Of a DNA stretch of 64,000 nt, positions 1-12,041 are shown piece after piece. The stretch's first letter is position 1. Each line of letters starts with the position of its first letter. The stretch comes from Notospermus geniculatus. Taxonomy: Eukaryota; Nemertea; Pilidiophora; Heteronemertea; Lineidae. The notes beneath the pieces are model-generated. The model worked only from the letters and a program-made list of their open reading frames with translations, was not told the DNA's origin and ran no database searches. The translations under genes and the position numbers were made by a program. Location of the stretch: the NCBI GenBank assembly GCA_002633025.1, contig NMRB01000138.1:404437-468436 (forward strand), read 5' to 3'.

Positions 1-215
1 TTATTGCACTTTTTGTGTTTTTGGTTTTGGCCACCTGGAGGCCAAGCCAAGAATCGAATCGGACCGAAACTTGGTGTCATAGGTCATCTGACCTAGGGGT
101 ATATATGTACCAAGTTTCAGATCAATAGCTCCAGCGGTTACGAAACGTGCCCTGCTAACGGACAACGACGGACGACGACGACGGACGCCGCAGGACGATA
201 AAAGCTCACGAGTGA
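1..215. repeat. Dispersed repeat end with GAC/GACG-rich tail
   Basis: The first 215 bases read like the 3' end of a dispersed repeat. A stretch about a ligand of variable pairing ('gccacctggaggcc', 'ggtcatctgacc') is followed by a run built from GACGGAC and GACGACGAC units at 165-200. A partly similar 'ccaccaggtggccaaaacc' segment occurs at 9428-9446. No reading frame is present. The family is not identified; a truncated retroelement 3' end is the likeliest explanation. Confidence 0.35.
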
Positions 216-1246
216 GCTAACAAGATGCATTGAAAATGGCTTTTTAATCTTTCTTAGTGGCTTTCGGTAAAGATCACATCTACTGACGAGTTGATTGTTC
301 AATCAAACGGTTAAATTCATTTGCATTGTACTTTGCCTAGTACTTTAGTAGTAATAGTATGAATGATGACCAGCTCAAGGCAAGGCTATTTTAAGCTATC
401 TATGCACACCACTGTAGACACAGACAAGTTCAACATAGGCTAGTGATGAAATCCTCATTGTGTAGCTAAATACCAGTAGCCAGTAGCCTTCACCTGTCAT
501 GCCTGTGCATATAAAGCACAGCTTGTATTTGCACACACAACGAAACAGCGATCACTGAAACAGATTTTGTGATCAAAAGTTTATGTTAATTACCCTGTAG
601 TGAAAACCTTGATTTTGCCATGGATGTAACATTATCCCCCCGCCCCTACATCCATCACTTAATTCCAGAAATTTGGGTGTCGCCAAAATTTTTATTTTTC
701 TAAAGAAGCTGAAAACAAGCAAAATATTGCCAAGCTACATGTAACATAATTCTGATTTCTGCAAGAACTTGAAGGTGGCTGAAAACTCTGCTCACTGGGT
801 AGGTCAAGTCTCAGCGTTTACTCAGAGTTAACCCTGAATATTTACCTCAGGGTTACTCAAACTCTACCCTAATCCCAAGACTTGACTTCATGACGTGAGC
901 AAAGTTTACTTCGAGTAAACTCCGAGAAAACACCTAATTTGCATAATACTTTATTTTATCTTTACCCCCAGGGTAAAGTTAACTTCACATTAATTTCAGC
1001 ATGCTGGAAATTTACCCCAGAAACAAGTTCAAAATGCTTTAGGGTCAACTTATACTCCTAGGAGTTAACTCAAGTAAGAGGTCAAGTCTTGGGGCTTAGC
1101 TTGTTTCGTCACAGACGGCAGACATGTTGTTCTTGGCTTTGGCTCAAGTGACGGTCCAACAAGGACCATCACTTGCTGCTGCAATACGAGTTCTGGCCAA
1201 AAAATTGATTGATGACTGTTAGTGTTAGGCCTAGGATAATTTAGTA
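216..1246. other. Intergenic sequence, no gene seen
   Basis: There is no coding exon, RNA gene or long inverted repeat that I can support here. Several imperfect repeats of an 'actctacccc / agggtaaagtt / gagttaac' theme occur at 800-1080, which makes the stretch look like decayed repeat sequence. Confidence 0.4.
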
Positions 1247-1637
1247 AAGTTAAAGGGAGACATCCGAAAGATATTGCCCGGCGGGCACTAATTGTTTTTG
1301 TTTTGATTAGCATAGTGTCAGCGTTGATTAACAGATGGCGCTGTGCGTTATGCCACAGGCCCCTGGACATGCTGAAGAGCTCTCACTCAGTGAGTTTAAA
1401 ACATGTGTCTAATCAAAAAACGCTAGTTTGTAAAAAACACACCCAATTCGTGAGCTCGGGGTTTTTGGTTAGATACGTGTTGTAAACTCACTGAGAGCTC
1501 TCCAAGGGCCTGTGCCATAATGCACAGCGCCGTCTGTTAATCAACGCTGACACTACGCTAATCAAAACAAAAACAATATAGTGTAGTGCCCGCTGGGCAA
1601 TATCTTTCATGCTTTCGGATGTCTCCCTTTCAACTTG
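1247..1637. mobile_element. Palindromic (fold-back) MITE-like element
   Basis: Two arms of about 150 bases are inverted copies of each other (1247-1400 and 1484-1637) around an 83-base spacer. Outer ends read aagttaaagggagac and gtctccctttcaactt. Conserved inner blocks include 'gatggcgctgtgcgttatg' against 'cataatgcacagcgccgtc'. Mismatches are scattered, as in an old copy. There is no coding potential, so this is a non-autonomous fold-back element. Confidence 0.7.
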
Positions 1638-2477
1638 GACCATCCCAAGAATGCTGGATTTAGGCTCCTCCTGGGCTAGCCTATGAATGATTGAAATTGG
1701 TTGGGGATAAAATCAACAGTCGTAAAGTTATAAACTGGGGTGAGAAATGCACTGGATTGATACATAGGCCTAATGTACTAGCCTATGTAGGATATCTAGC
1801 AGAGCAGGGCCTGTGCATTGCAGTGCATGCCATTGCAGTGCATGCACATGCCGAAAGCCAACATTCAGTTTCAGTTTCTAAGGGAACAACAGCCTAGCGA
1901 AAACACTTCTTAGCCCACACAAGCGGCACAACACAAAAACACAAAGAAGACGAAGAATATTTCATTTATCTTTACATACTGGTAAATTGGGGTTGATCTC
2001 AACCGAACACTGATGACAGAAGAATCTTGGAGGCCGATCGACCGCTGCCTCAGCCATCTTATTTCATGCATGTCATGTATTGCATATCCTGGAAATGAAA
2101 TCTCGCGATGATCTTCGGGAGAAATCGCGAGGATGTAGCACAAAATAAGGTGTGGAAGAGAAAATGTTTTAAAGTCTTCTATCAGTTTTCGAGAAAATTT
2201 TAATTTCTTTTATTTCATAAGGATGCTGTTATCAACATTATATGAACTTTATGTAAAATAACTAACTGAGAATCGTAAAAACAATAAAAATGTTTGATCA
2301 ATCTTGTGAACGGACTGTTCGTCCGCTACATTTCCAGAAAAAAACAACATGGCCGTGCATTCGTCGTGACATTCCAAATTTTTCTTTTTCTCGCAAAAAA
2401 TTGCTCATCTAATTCATCTTTGCCTGCGAAGCTTGGTCCTGCGATGGTTTAGATCAACTCAAAGATAGGTTGCCACA
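1638..2477. other. Upstream region of the ARL15-like gene
   Basis: No exon is seen. The stretch should hold the promoter and 5' untranslated region of the plus-strand GTPase gene whose start codon is at 2478. I see no convincing TATA box at a fixed position. A small 'tctcgcgatgatc...aatcgcgagg' hairpin lies at about 2101-2132. Confidence 0.35.
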
Positions 2478-4515
2478 ATGACTGAGCGTCTACGCTATTG
2501 TTGTGGCATCTGCATGGGTGTTTTCCGCATTGGTTGTTACACGGTAGGCATGCACGTGAATGAACAGAGATGAATAGGGCCTACCGGCACATAGAAACTT
2601 GTACCGGTAATGCTTCTCCTATCACACACGTAGTGATGACGTCATGACCTCATTAACACACACTGACTGCTCTTTTGTTTGGAAGCTTACATGCGCATGG
2701 AGTTTTTAGGGCGTCCAAAGGTTAGATAGCTAATCAATACATGAAATATACCGCGGTAGGCCTATAGTAATTACGGCCTACTGTTCTGGCTATGGAAAAA
2801 TTTCTACCAGATTTTGTGAAAAACATCATCAAAATATACAAAAACGTCATCAAAGTGAAAAAGAATCATAGGCCTAGGCCTACTCCGTGAAAAACGTCAT
2901 CACAATATATGCATTCACGTGACACACAATCCCATATAAAACCACCACCAGTAGCAGTAGCAGTATGAGTAGGGGCCTCTATAGGCCTGCAGAAACAAAT
3001 ATACCGGTAGGCCTTTTTGGTGGGCCCTCCTAATAGGCCTCTAAGCTAATTGTGTTGTCACTTTTTCACAATTTCAGATCTATCAAAAACTCTGTTGCAA
3101 AAAACCTCCACCCCCCAAGTCTGAATTTTCTGTCATCTGTATTGGATTGACAAAAGCTGGGAAAAGTATAATACTTGCCTTGCTTGCAGGAGAAAGTACA
3201 CAGGTAGAACCAACTAAAGGTATGGCTTTTTCATAAAATTTGAACTAAGCAACCAGGTTTTGAAACTATGAGTTTCTTCTTTCATTCATGCCATTCTTTT
3301 TTTCATTGTTTTCTGCTCTTTCCTATTTCAAGCTACATGTAGTATTATCATCAAGGGATAAACTTTTTCAGGTTTTAGTATTAAAGCGCTCCAGTTCTCT
3401 GACTGCATTGTCAATGTGAAGGAGATTGGAGGTGAGTGGTTGTTTCTTATCTTAATGTACTTGGCTGCCTTTGGATTGGTGCATAAAAAATCAAGTTCAA
3501 AACCAATGGAGAAAATACCTCAGCTTTGATTAAAAAGTCAATTTCAAAACCAATGGAGAACAAAACCTCAGCTTTGATTAAAAAATCAAGTTCAAAACCA
3601 ATGGCGAGCAAGACCTCAGCTTTGATTTGAAGATGGGCCTATCTCTGTAGGGATTTAAAAAATGCCAAAGTTTGCCAAATAAAGAACATGTAATCTCGGG
3701 TTGTGGATTTCATACATGGTGACCGTTTAGTTTATTGATCTATCAGATGCTCAGTCCCATCTTCATTATTCATTTCTCCCCACAGGTGCTGACAATGTCC
3801 GTCCATATTGGAAACATTACTTCAATGGTGCCCAAGGCGTCATATTTGTCTTGGATAGCTCATGCTCTGATGAAGATCTCCAGACAGTAAAAAGTGAACT
3901 AAACAATGCCTTAGGGAATCCACAGTTAAAGAATATTCCATGTCTGATACTGGCAACGCACCAAGATTTGCCAGGGGCAAGAAGTGCTGAAAAGGTATAG
4001 TGTGCTACGGATGACACTGTGCGAGGAGCCCCTTACACAATGTTCTGTTGTACATGTCACTCTGGGGTGATGCCACTGGGAAACTTACAAAAGATATTTT
4101 TCATCCGTTTTAATCGTTGTGGGGCTACCAGTTATTTCCCCACAGTCGTCGTGCCAACATCAATAGTTCCCAAGTCATCAGTAGGTGGTGAAATAGATCT
4201 TTGTGATAATCAAATGGCCGCAAAATTGTGATTTCTCCTTAATTGCAAAATTTAATGGCATCAGATATTTTGGGAGCGTATTGTCACAGTAACTGGATTG
4301 TTGGCTTGTCACATGCATCTTACTCTATGCCTATTCTTTTTCAGTTAACTGAAATTCTTGAGCTGAATCAGATTTGTGAAGGCCGCCAGTGGCATCTCCA
4401 GACTTGCACCACAACAAGTACCCAAAGTATCCGTGCCGGTTTCTTGGTCTTCAATCAAATGTTGATGGGACCAACTGATGACGGGGAGGGTGGCAGTGAT
4501 TATAATAGACTGTAG
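2478..4515 (+). CDS. ARL15: ARL15-like ADP-ribosylation-factor-like small GTPase
   Basis: Five exons join in frame to 215 residues: 2478-2543, 3078-3219, 3372-3431, 3786-3994, 4345-4515; all introns are GT-AG and phases agree. The frame follows ARL15 throughout. The P-loop GLTKAGKS is at residues 45-52, the Switch II region has KEIGG (86-90) instead of the usual ARF WDxGG, a GVIFVLDS strand is at 107-114, and THQD (147-150) replaces the common NKxD guanine-binding motif, as in ARL15. Human ARL15 is about 204 residues, so length fits. A CC pair at 28-29 followed by a Pro run matches the N-terminal cysteine cluster that is palmitoylated in the family; two further Cys are at 9-10. ARL15 proteins act at Golgi and endosomal membranes and bind CNNM magnesium transporters; that role is carried over from the family. 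Exon 1 is the least certain part: it rests on an in-frame ATG, a phase-0 donor (acg|gtaggc) and plausible sequence. Confidence 0.92.
2637..2644. promoter_or_regulatory. Single CRE palindrome TGACGTCA
   Basis: A perfect CREB/ATF consensus lies in intron 1 of the ARL15-like gene, 94 bases after exon 1. It could be regulatory, but one 8-mer is weak evidence. Confidence 0.25.
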
Positions 4516-6238
4516 AAGACTCAAAACTGTAGTTTCAATGATCAATGCAGTTGGGGTTGATCTTCCAGTTCCCAGTACCAGCCCACCCTTATTTTTACAT
4601 GCTGTTCCACAGGTACGGGTATATACTGGAAGTGGAAGCTGATTTATCCCCATTGTCTTTTTAATCCTGTCATTGTTTCACTGCCAGTGACGGTTTCATC
4701 AAAACTATTCAACTAGCCTTTTTCTGAAATCTAACAGAAACACTATCACATTGGTATTCATTGGAAAGTACTCACTTGGAGCTTTCCAATGAATACCTAC
4801 GTGATAGGTTTTAGGTGCCTCTCAAGCTTTTGTACATAGTTTCCTTTGGATAAAATTGGCCTTGGCAATGAAAAGGTTAATACCAATTTCTTGGACAATT
4901 GGCATTCTAATACATGTACATGTGTTGGCCATACTTAGTTAAAAAATCCTGATGAATTCAGTTTGAAGTTATCATAATGCTTTTCACTGTTGATCATGTT
5001 CATGCCATGTGTTATTTTTGGATTAGAAAATTTTTGTACTGTCTTAGATATTTTACAAGTGTATGATTGTACTACTGGTAGATATTACTAGTGTATTAGA
5101 TACTACTAGTGTATGTATAAGTGTACTGAACAAAAAGGGGGATATTTTTTATGTGTACATGTACCTGGAAATAGATAACACCAAAAATAGATAATATCTA
5201 TTTTTGATAACACTCAGGGGTTGAAAAATCAAATCTGTTACTTGTTGTCAAGTAACCCTGAAATGATGTATTGTAGCGGAAGTTTCCAAAAAATTGCGAA
5301 CACGTGGCCCAAAAATGGAGGAAATCCTCTCCTGAAATGGTAAGGCCACGTTAAAAATAGGTGTGGTTCCCATGATGTACACCCTTTGAGGTAGAGTAGG
5401 TTGGTAGGGAGTTATTTATTTTAGTATTTTTTTAGCTTATACTTTTTTCAGCTTGATAAAGATTTTTGAATAAAAGGACCACAATGAAATTGCACAGGTA
5501 CCTTTTTGATTTTTGCAAATAAAAAAGGTTTGTTTTTTGCCACCAGTAAAATAGGATTGGTAGAGTTTCTGGAACCAGTTATTTTTTTCATTTGGCCTGA
5601 ATTGGGCTACATTGGTGTCAGAGAGGAAAATGTTGTACCCAATGGCGATAAAGAACGAATTTTCGAGTCCTCAGGACATTTCTATTTTAGTTTTAGTCGT
5701 TTCATTTGTTTCTACTTGTAATGTACATACTAATTTATATTCTATTTTGTGTTTCACAATAAGCACTTTTGTGCTGATGGGTAATTTTCAAATATAGTCA
5801 TAATTGAGTCCCTTTAATTTACTGGTAGGTATACCTGGATGAATTGATGCCAGTGTCTTGTGGCACACTCCAAATAAATCCACCAAACAATTTTTTTGTC
5901 AGGTGCGAATTTGAAGAGACTGTCCCCAGGAAAAACTGTCCTACATGTAGGAACAAAAGATCCTATTGTAACATACTGATCTCTAGCGTCAGCTCCGCTT
6001 ATTCCAGAAGATGGCAGCAAATTTCTGGCGGACCAATACAAAAGAAAATTCTCCCGATTGGTAGTGCTCAATCAACCTTGAATGGGTCTGCTAGGCATTA
6101 AATATGGGCCTAGTGACACCTATTGGTCAACTCACTATTGGTTGCTGTCTGTAGCCATGCACCTCAATCTGTCGTGGAATATTAGAAACGGGCCGGAAAC
6201 GGGCACTTTATACAGGGCCCAGGGGACATTCTGTACCG
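4516..6238. other. 3' flank of ARL15-like gene and intergenic DNA
   Basis: This probably holds the 3' untranslated region of the GTPase gene. An AATAAA on the plus strand at 5469-5474 is the best poly(A) signal candidate. A small hairpin (4751-4797, attggtattcattgg and its inverse) is present. Open frames in the region have no recognisable protein family and I do not call them genes. Confidence 0.4.
5469..5474 (+). terminator. Candidate poly(A) signal for the ARL15-like gene
   Basis: An AATAAA hexamer lies about 950 bases after the stop codon at 4515. No earlier plus-strand AATAAA was noticed. The assignment is tentative because no transcript data are available. Confidence 0.3.
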
Positions 6239-6373
6239 TTAAGGCTGATTCATACTCCGTCCGGATTTTGCGCCATGATCAATTTCACTGCGTGTGCACA
6301 TTCACGTCGTGGAAACCTGCGATCAGTTTCATGTGCTTGACGGTCCGCAAGCGAGTATGAATCAGCCCTTAAA
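6239..6373. mobile_element. Short fold-back element, TIR taagGCTGATTCATACTC
   Basis: The left end 'ttaaggctgattcatactc' matches the inverse of the right end 'gagtatgaatcagcccttaa'. Inner blocks 'cgtccgga'/'tggtccg'-like also pair weakly. At 135 bp without coding potential it fits a palindromic MITE. Confidence 0.6.
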
Positions 6374-6446
6374 CGAGTTCTTCGTGACTTCATAGATTTG
6401 GAAGATCTTCACCAAGAAGAGAGGTGTCTTTTAGGCGTTGTTTGAC

Positions 6447-6481
6447 ACTTGGAGGAATTATACTGTATAATACCTCCAAGT
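6447..6481. repeat. Small perfect-type hairpin
   Basis: The sequence acttggaggaattatac followed by gtataatacctccaagt is a 35-base self-complementary stretch with one mismatch. Such a hairpin could be a MITE relic or an RNA hairpin; nothing decides between them. Confidence 0.45.
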
Positions 6482-8153
6482 TTGACATTACCTAGGTCGA
6501 GGTTGACTTTAACTTCTGACGAACTTTGAAAGAGTGAAACCCCGAGTGAAAGTGAAAGTAGTGAGCGCTTCAATAAAACTTCTTTGGGAGTCTGATTTTG
6601 GCATTGATTGGAACTGACACGAATGAATGATTGTCATTTATCTCAAGGTCGATTTTATAATAAAATGCTGTAGCTAGCTACGAACTGCAAGTTTTGTATC
6701 TCCGTTTTACCACACGAGTGAACTCTCCGCCGTACAGGTGGCAGCACTGTTAGAGAACCAGACGAATTTCACTTGGTACGTCGTTGCCGATATCACTGCA
6801 CCGCGTGCTGATGATGACAGCCGTTTTCGAAATTATTACTTGAAATACCTTGCTCGTCACGTGCGCATAACATCTTTATAGGAAATGGCGGCAATAAACA
6901 ACACTGCTATTTTGAAGTGATCTAAAGACGCCGTGGGCCCATTATTTGCGGCTATTTCAAGGTGTGCCACAGATCTATGAAATCAGTTCTGGAGTCGAGA
7001 AATATCGCACAGCGCAACGAATTCCTGCCCACAAGTTGCCTCTCTATGGGCAACTAACCGTCGACAATTGATGGACTCTGTTGTTTCATCCCGCTTCGAC
7101 TCCGAGGTGCTGAAATTCGGATTTTTCAAGTCGGAGATAAATCCCCCCCCCCCCCCNTGACGTATATGTAGTTCCAAAAAAGGTATCTCTGGAGTCGGGG
7201 TCGAAACTCGGAACGTTGTCTGAACCTCCCTCGTCAACTCATATACGACTCAGAGAAACTCTGACGTGGACGGATGGCGCCCTGACGACTGAGTTTCTTC
7301 TGACTGGCCAATCCGCGCCGAGTCCAAGAATTCGGATCGTATATTCCACGAAAAAATAAAAACATCTTATTCTTTCATTCCTTTGCAGGAAATAGCGGCT
7401 CTTTTGTGGTCCGTCGGATTGGTGGCCACTTAATCACGATTACAATAACATGACTGCAAAGTTTTCACAAAGGACTTTATTGTCCAATTTATACCAAGAA
7501 CTTTGACGGCACTCGTTGTGAGCCCCGTTAGTAAGCAGGTATCACTGACGGAACTTCAGTTGATTTTCAAGAATTTTCAGACTCGCGTTGAATGGAACAA
7601 AATAGGAGTTACTCGCTCTCTATCCACGCGCGAAGAGTAGGAATCCTAAAATTTCGAAACTGACAATATATTACGTGTTTCTTTTCGTATGGATGGTTTT
7701 ACACCCCGATACTACACGGGGATAGGATACTAAACATAGACACGTGGGCAATAAAAGTCCATCTGTGATCGCCTATATTCATTGGACCAGCTATCTTGAA
7801 CTACATGTACATGTAGTAACGAAATTATCGTCTATTTTTACACGGCTAAGCTTGTTGTCGGTAAGTTTTTTTTCAATTTCAAATACTATTATTGGGTATG
7901 TTTAAGAAGTCATGAAAAATTGTCTTAAAAGCCACAACTTCTTTTCAAACGGACGCGCTTGATCGAAATTCAGATATTTCGTTCCAGGTCTGGTTCTTGG
8001 TTGGGCAATTTCTTCCTCCATGGTTGGGACATCAGGCGGCTAAAACGGCGAAACAAAAAGCGCTCTTTCTGCTGTACATTCATCAAATGTCCGACCAGGT
8101 GACCACATGGTCCCTGGGTCGTTTCGTTAACCAGTGGGAAGTCCCCGAAATTT
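6482..8153. other. Intergenic sequence with poly-C run and gap base
   Basis: I see no gene. A homopolymer of C at 7143-7156 ends at an undetermined base (N, 7157), a typical sequencing or assembly break at a homopolymer. Confidence 0.4.
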
Positions 8154-8250
8154 CATCCTGAGAACACCAGGGGTTCTTAGTGCTCGCTCCCTTCGTCACT
8201 GGCGGTGACGAAGGGAGCGAGCACTAAGAACCCCTGATGTTCTCAGGATG
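8154..8250. repeat. Long near-perfect hairpin
   Basis: Two arms of about 46 bases are inverted copies around a 4-5 base loop near 8201. The arms contain 'gggttcttagtgctcgctcc' and its inverse 'ggagcgagcactaagaaccc'. Only one or two mismatches are seen. It is either a very young fold-back element or a structured RNA-forming locus. Confidence 0.65.
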
Positions 8251-10123
8251 CCGAAATTTGCAAAAACCTTCCAGCTGAGTCGAGCTTGAGTTACTTTTGA
8301 CCCCTTTTGGGGGAGCGCTGAAACTTTCCAGGCTTTCAGGAAACTACGACCGGTCGGGATCAAAGGCGAAGACAAGAGGCCCACGGGGCGGTCTGTTTTG
8401 GCATTCTTTTCTAAGTACTGGCATTATACCCCTTGATTTGTGAAAGTCGACCATAGAACAATGTAAAAGCCAAATGTCGCCCACGTTCGCGCACTTGAGA
8501 CGGATCTGGTTGACAAAGACACAAAAAAAAACAATCTTTTATTGCGGGGACCTTTGAGTGCACTTGCAACTCATGCTTGGGTGACTCGCGTGCACGTTAC
8601 CAGCGTGGGTGTTCCCAATTCGCACAGAGCTGATGGTCATGCCACTGAAGGCACACAGGCCGACCACTGCGGTCAAAGAAATATTGGACCCTTATCTCGT
8701 ATTCTAGCCACACAGAGTTCGTCGACCATAATCCGACGCCAGCATTCGCGTTAGCTATTCTTTCATGCCCTCTGAGAATGTTTTTCCCTTCATGAACCGA
8801 TGGACATCCGGCGTAATTATTGCCAACTGCTGGCACTGTAAATCCAGTCCTGTGGAACTGCGAGTGATCCCATCCTATTGTTTGACGGTCCAATAAAGCT
8901 GCGACTTGACAATATGGGACCGAGAAGCGTGTCGATCTATCGACCAGCGCCACAATTTCGGAAAAGAGGGGGCGCATTGTGCAAAAAAACCAACAACATT
9001 GAAACATTGAAATCTGCGGTGAATTTCAATGATTTGCTCCAAATTTCAGAATTTCACGGTCAATTTTACAGATTTGTTGGCCGAAGGGGGGGGCCTGCGC
9101 CTCCCCCCCCCCTCTTGGATCCGCGCCTGAGCGTTTCCCAAACAATAAGGGGAAATACTGACATACGGTAAACACTGGCAGATGCTCCACCTGTTCATGA
9201 AAAAAATGTAGGCCTACTCTGATCTATGAAGATGAAGTCGTCGAACATCCTGAAGACTCGCACACACACGATATAGGTCTAGTTTTTGCCCCCCCCCCCC
9301 GCCGGGAAGTTGCAATTCCCGAAATCTATACAGGTGAATACCAGACTCTTATTCAATAATATAAATAATTAAAGTCATCTGGAGCCATTCTAAGTGGAAC
9401 GTTTGCTGAACTCTCCGGTGACCTATNCCACCAGGTGGCCAAAACCAAAGCTCAAAGTCCAGTAACTCCTGAACTGGATTTTCTCCAAATTTTTATCAGG
9501 TGCATCTAACGAGGATGCATGACCCTGGAACATTTCGATTTAACATTTGTCATTTGTTTTTCTAGTACGTTCACCCAGGTGAGCACATGGTCCATGGACC
9601 ATTTCATTTCAAGGTCGCAGACACACTCAGGGACTTGAGGCATGCATTGCAGGGGGAGGGGGTGTTTCAGAGTTCCAAGGAGCACATACCCCGGTAATAA
9701 CACACCACCGAGTAATGCCCCGGTCTAGTAACGTATACCTGTTCAGTTGTGGATATTTTTGCAGTCTATGGTGATAAGAAATATAAACATTGTCGTTTGG
9801 GTCTCCGAATTTCTTATCAGTCATGTCAGTTACCTGATAAAGGACTTTTAAAGAACAAGTGCACCAGATCCGGAAACACAAAACGAAGAATACGACATGA
9901 CGTATTAGGCCTAATGTATGCGCCGAATGCCAATGCTGCCCGGCAATGCTGTCGCATTTTACTCTAATTCTTTACTTCTGTGACTCCTATCCAAAATGCC
10001 TCCAATATCATCAAGTTATAATGGCACTCATGATGGAATCAATAATTTAGTGGGACATTTGTCATTTGTCATCGTTGTCTAGGCCTAAATATATAAACGA
10101 CAATTATTGTTGCGGTCAATAAG
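8251..10123. other. Intergenic sequence with repeat fragments
   Basis: No gene is recognised. The segment 9124-9175 (gcgtttcccaaacaa... ggaaatactgacatacgg) recurs at 33787-33843, so it is a dispersed repeat fragment. A G-run/C-run pair and 'cttggatccgcgcctgag' near 9085-9130 resemble the ends of 'ggatccgg...cccc' elements seen again at 27630-27890 and 46370-46400. An N lies at 9427. Confidence 0.4.
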
Positions 10124-10178
10124 CCCCGGCGAGATCAAAGGTTTTAAACAAGTCTATAAACCTTTGATCTTGCCGGGA
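10124..10178. repeat. Fold-back hairpin CCCCGGCGAGATCAAAGG
   Basis: The left arm ccccggcgagatcaaaggtt and the right arm aacctttgatcttgccggg are inverted copies with a 15-base loop. This is a short MITE-like hairpin. Confidence 0.55.
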
Positions 10179-10332
10179 CCGTCTGAGGAACGACAACCAG
10201 GATACTAACCAAGAGATTTGTGGTGTACTAAAGTTGGATTTCTGTGACTACTGGAGTGTGACTGTGCAATATCGTACGCAGCTGTAGGCCTAATACTTCG
10301 TCGGCACAAAAGCATAAAAAGGAGGTTTAGAA

Positions 10333-10440
10333 ATCAAACGATAAACGCAAACTTTACGACAACGTTATTTTTCATACCACAGTACCACAACCAGATTTTA
10401 TATTGCATTTGCGGTACAAAAAATAACGTTCGAAACGTTA
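10333..10440. mobile_element. Partial copy of the AAACGATAAACG fold-back family
   Basis: 'atcaaacgataaacg', 'aactttacgacaacgttatt' and 'acaaaaaataacgtt' occur in the same order as in the complete palindrome at 56727-56863. The right terminal arm is missing here, so this is a truncated copy. Confidence 0.5.
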
Positions 10441-12041
10441 CGCCGGGTTTGTGGTCAGAATGAAGGACAATTTTCTTAAAAACGAATAATAAAATCCTTG
10501 ATAGCTCTAGACCTGGCAGCAAAAAAATGATGAATTTCACTTTTCTGAAATCGGTCAATGTGTATAGACAGAGATCAAAATTCCAACGCATCAGCCACAG
10601 AACCTCCTGTAGTTTTTTATACATTATGCCGCTACAGCACTAAGGTTTCATGTTTCAGCAATTTACTTCAGAAATCATAAATTTCTTCATCATAGCACCT
10701 GGGCCAGTTACCTGGAACGAGACAACGCGCAGGAGTATATCATTTTGTCGGCATCTTTTCCTCCAATTCGGTACATGATCCAGAATCCGTGGTGAATCAT
10801 TCGTAAGATATCCTGGCTACTATAAATCCTATCATGAAGAATCTTCCTTTCTGGTCCTATTAATGAAGTACCGATATTGCGGCAGCGTGCCCAGTTGATG
10901 CCCCTGAGTATTATTCAGATTTATCAATAAACATCAAGAACTGATTCAGAACTGTTTGATTCTGCGGGTGAATCACAGTTTTAATCCAGTTTTGGCGCTA
11001 GGGAATTGTGATGCCATGTAAACTGAGTCGTAAACATGATCTGGAGCTGTAGCTCAGTGGTACTTGATTTTAGAAGAGTTTGTTAACTTTCATGATCGTC
11101 GTAAAGACTGCAGCGCAACTCGAGATCACCCCGACGACGGCAGCGCCACCCAACGTCATTCTCAACGTCTACGACTCGCGATCATACAAATGTATGATGA
11201 TATTTTGAACAAATGTATTATCGTGTAGACGGGCCTTGAACATTATCATACGTGTTGGATGCTATTCATGTTTGTTGGGAAAACGGTCCACACCGATCAT
11301 ACATTTGTCCATGAACTTCATCATACATTATGATGATGTTTTGAACAATACCGTGATTGAAATCAGCATCGACTCTTGCCTACTTGATGCGTGCGGTCTC
11401 CTCCACCTGGTAAAACATGTACACCTCTACTTACTAAAACTTAGTGACTGTAGCATTCCAACTGCATGTAGCACCTGCCAGGAAGGCTTATCTGGGAATA
11501 TGTGATTCATGAAAGAAATGTGATTCCAGGTAATTTACGCATAGTTTGGTTGTAAGTTATACGTTGATAGCATCTGGCCTTGGAAACTGAGCGGCCGCGT
11601 GTTGTGCTTGTCCGTGGTACACCAACACCACGTTGATCCAGTTCTCAGCGGGTAGAAAAACCGTTTCTCCGATTTGATCATTTTCTTTATCAGCCACATG
11701 AGCCAGGTTAAAATCGGTGGATTACTTCTCACCCCTTCAGAGTTACGGCTTTTGGCCCGTGACGTTGCATTTAAAGAATGTTTTCGCATGATTTCCATCC
11801 GGACGGACGGACGGCGGCATCGGACATCCATCCGTCGGCGCGGACGTCCGTCCATACGTCGGCGTCCTTCAGCCGTCCGTCCGTCCCACCATTGGGACCA
11901 AGATTTGAGCAGTTATCGACTTCGGAAGCAAAATGACTTCGCCGCCGTTGAACTGTACGATAGCCGAAAAGCAACGTTTTGAAGTTTTTTTTCGACAATG
12001 TATTTGCAGTCACTCCCATGACGTAATAGCACCGATTGATC
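10441..12041. other. Upstream region of the Cys-loop channel gene
   Basis: No exon is seen. The region should contain the promoter of the channel gene that starts at 12042. It includes a C/G-rich self-complementary CGTCCGTCC block at 11800-11895. A tRNA-like 'tagctcagtggta' at 11050 lacks a matching B box and is not called a gene. Confidence 0.35.
11800..11895. repeat. Self-complementary CGGACGGACGG / CGTCCGTCCG block
   Basis: Runs of GGACGGACGGACGG at 11801-11815 face runs of CCGTCCGTCCGTCC at 11872-11886, with further 'cggacgtccg' palindromes between them. Related CCGTCCGTCCG units recur inside channel intron 3 (12850-12895). It lies about 150-240 bases before the channel start codon. Confidence 0.5.

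Noticed and set aside
5844-6101. Frame with a CxxCRNKRSYC stretch
   Set aside because: Cys spacing does not match a known zinc module and the opposite strand has an equal-length frame.
11043-11065. tRNA-like A box 'tagctcagtggta'
   Set aside because: No B box (ggttcganncc) follows at tRNA distance and no cloverleaf can be drawn.
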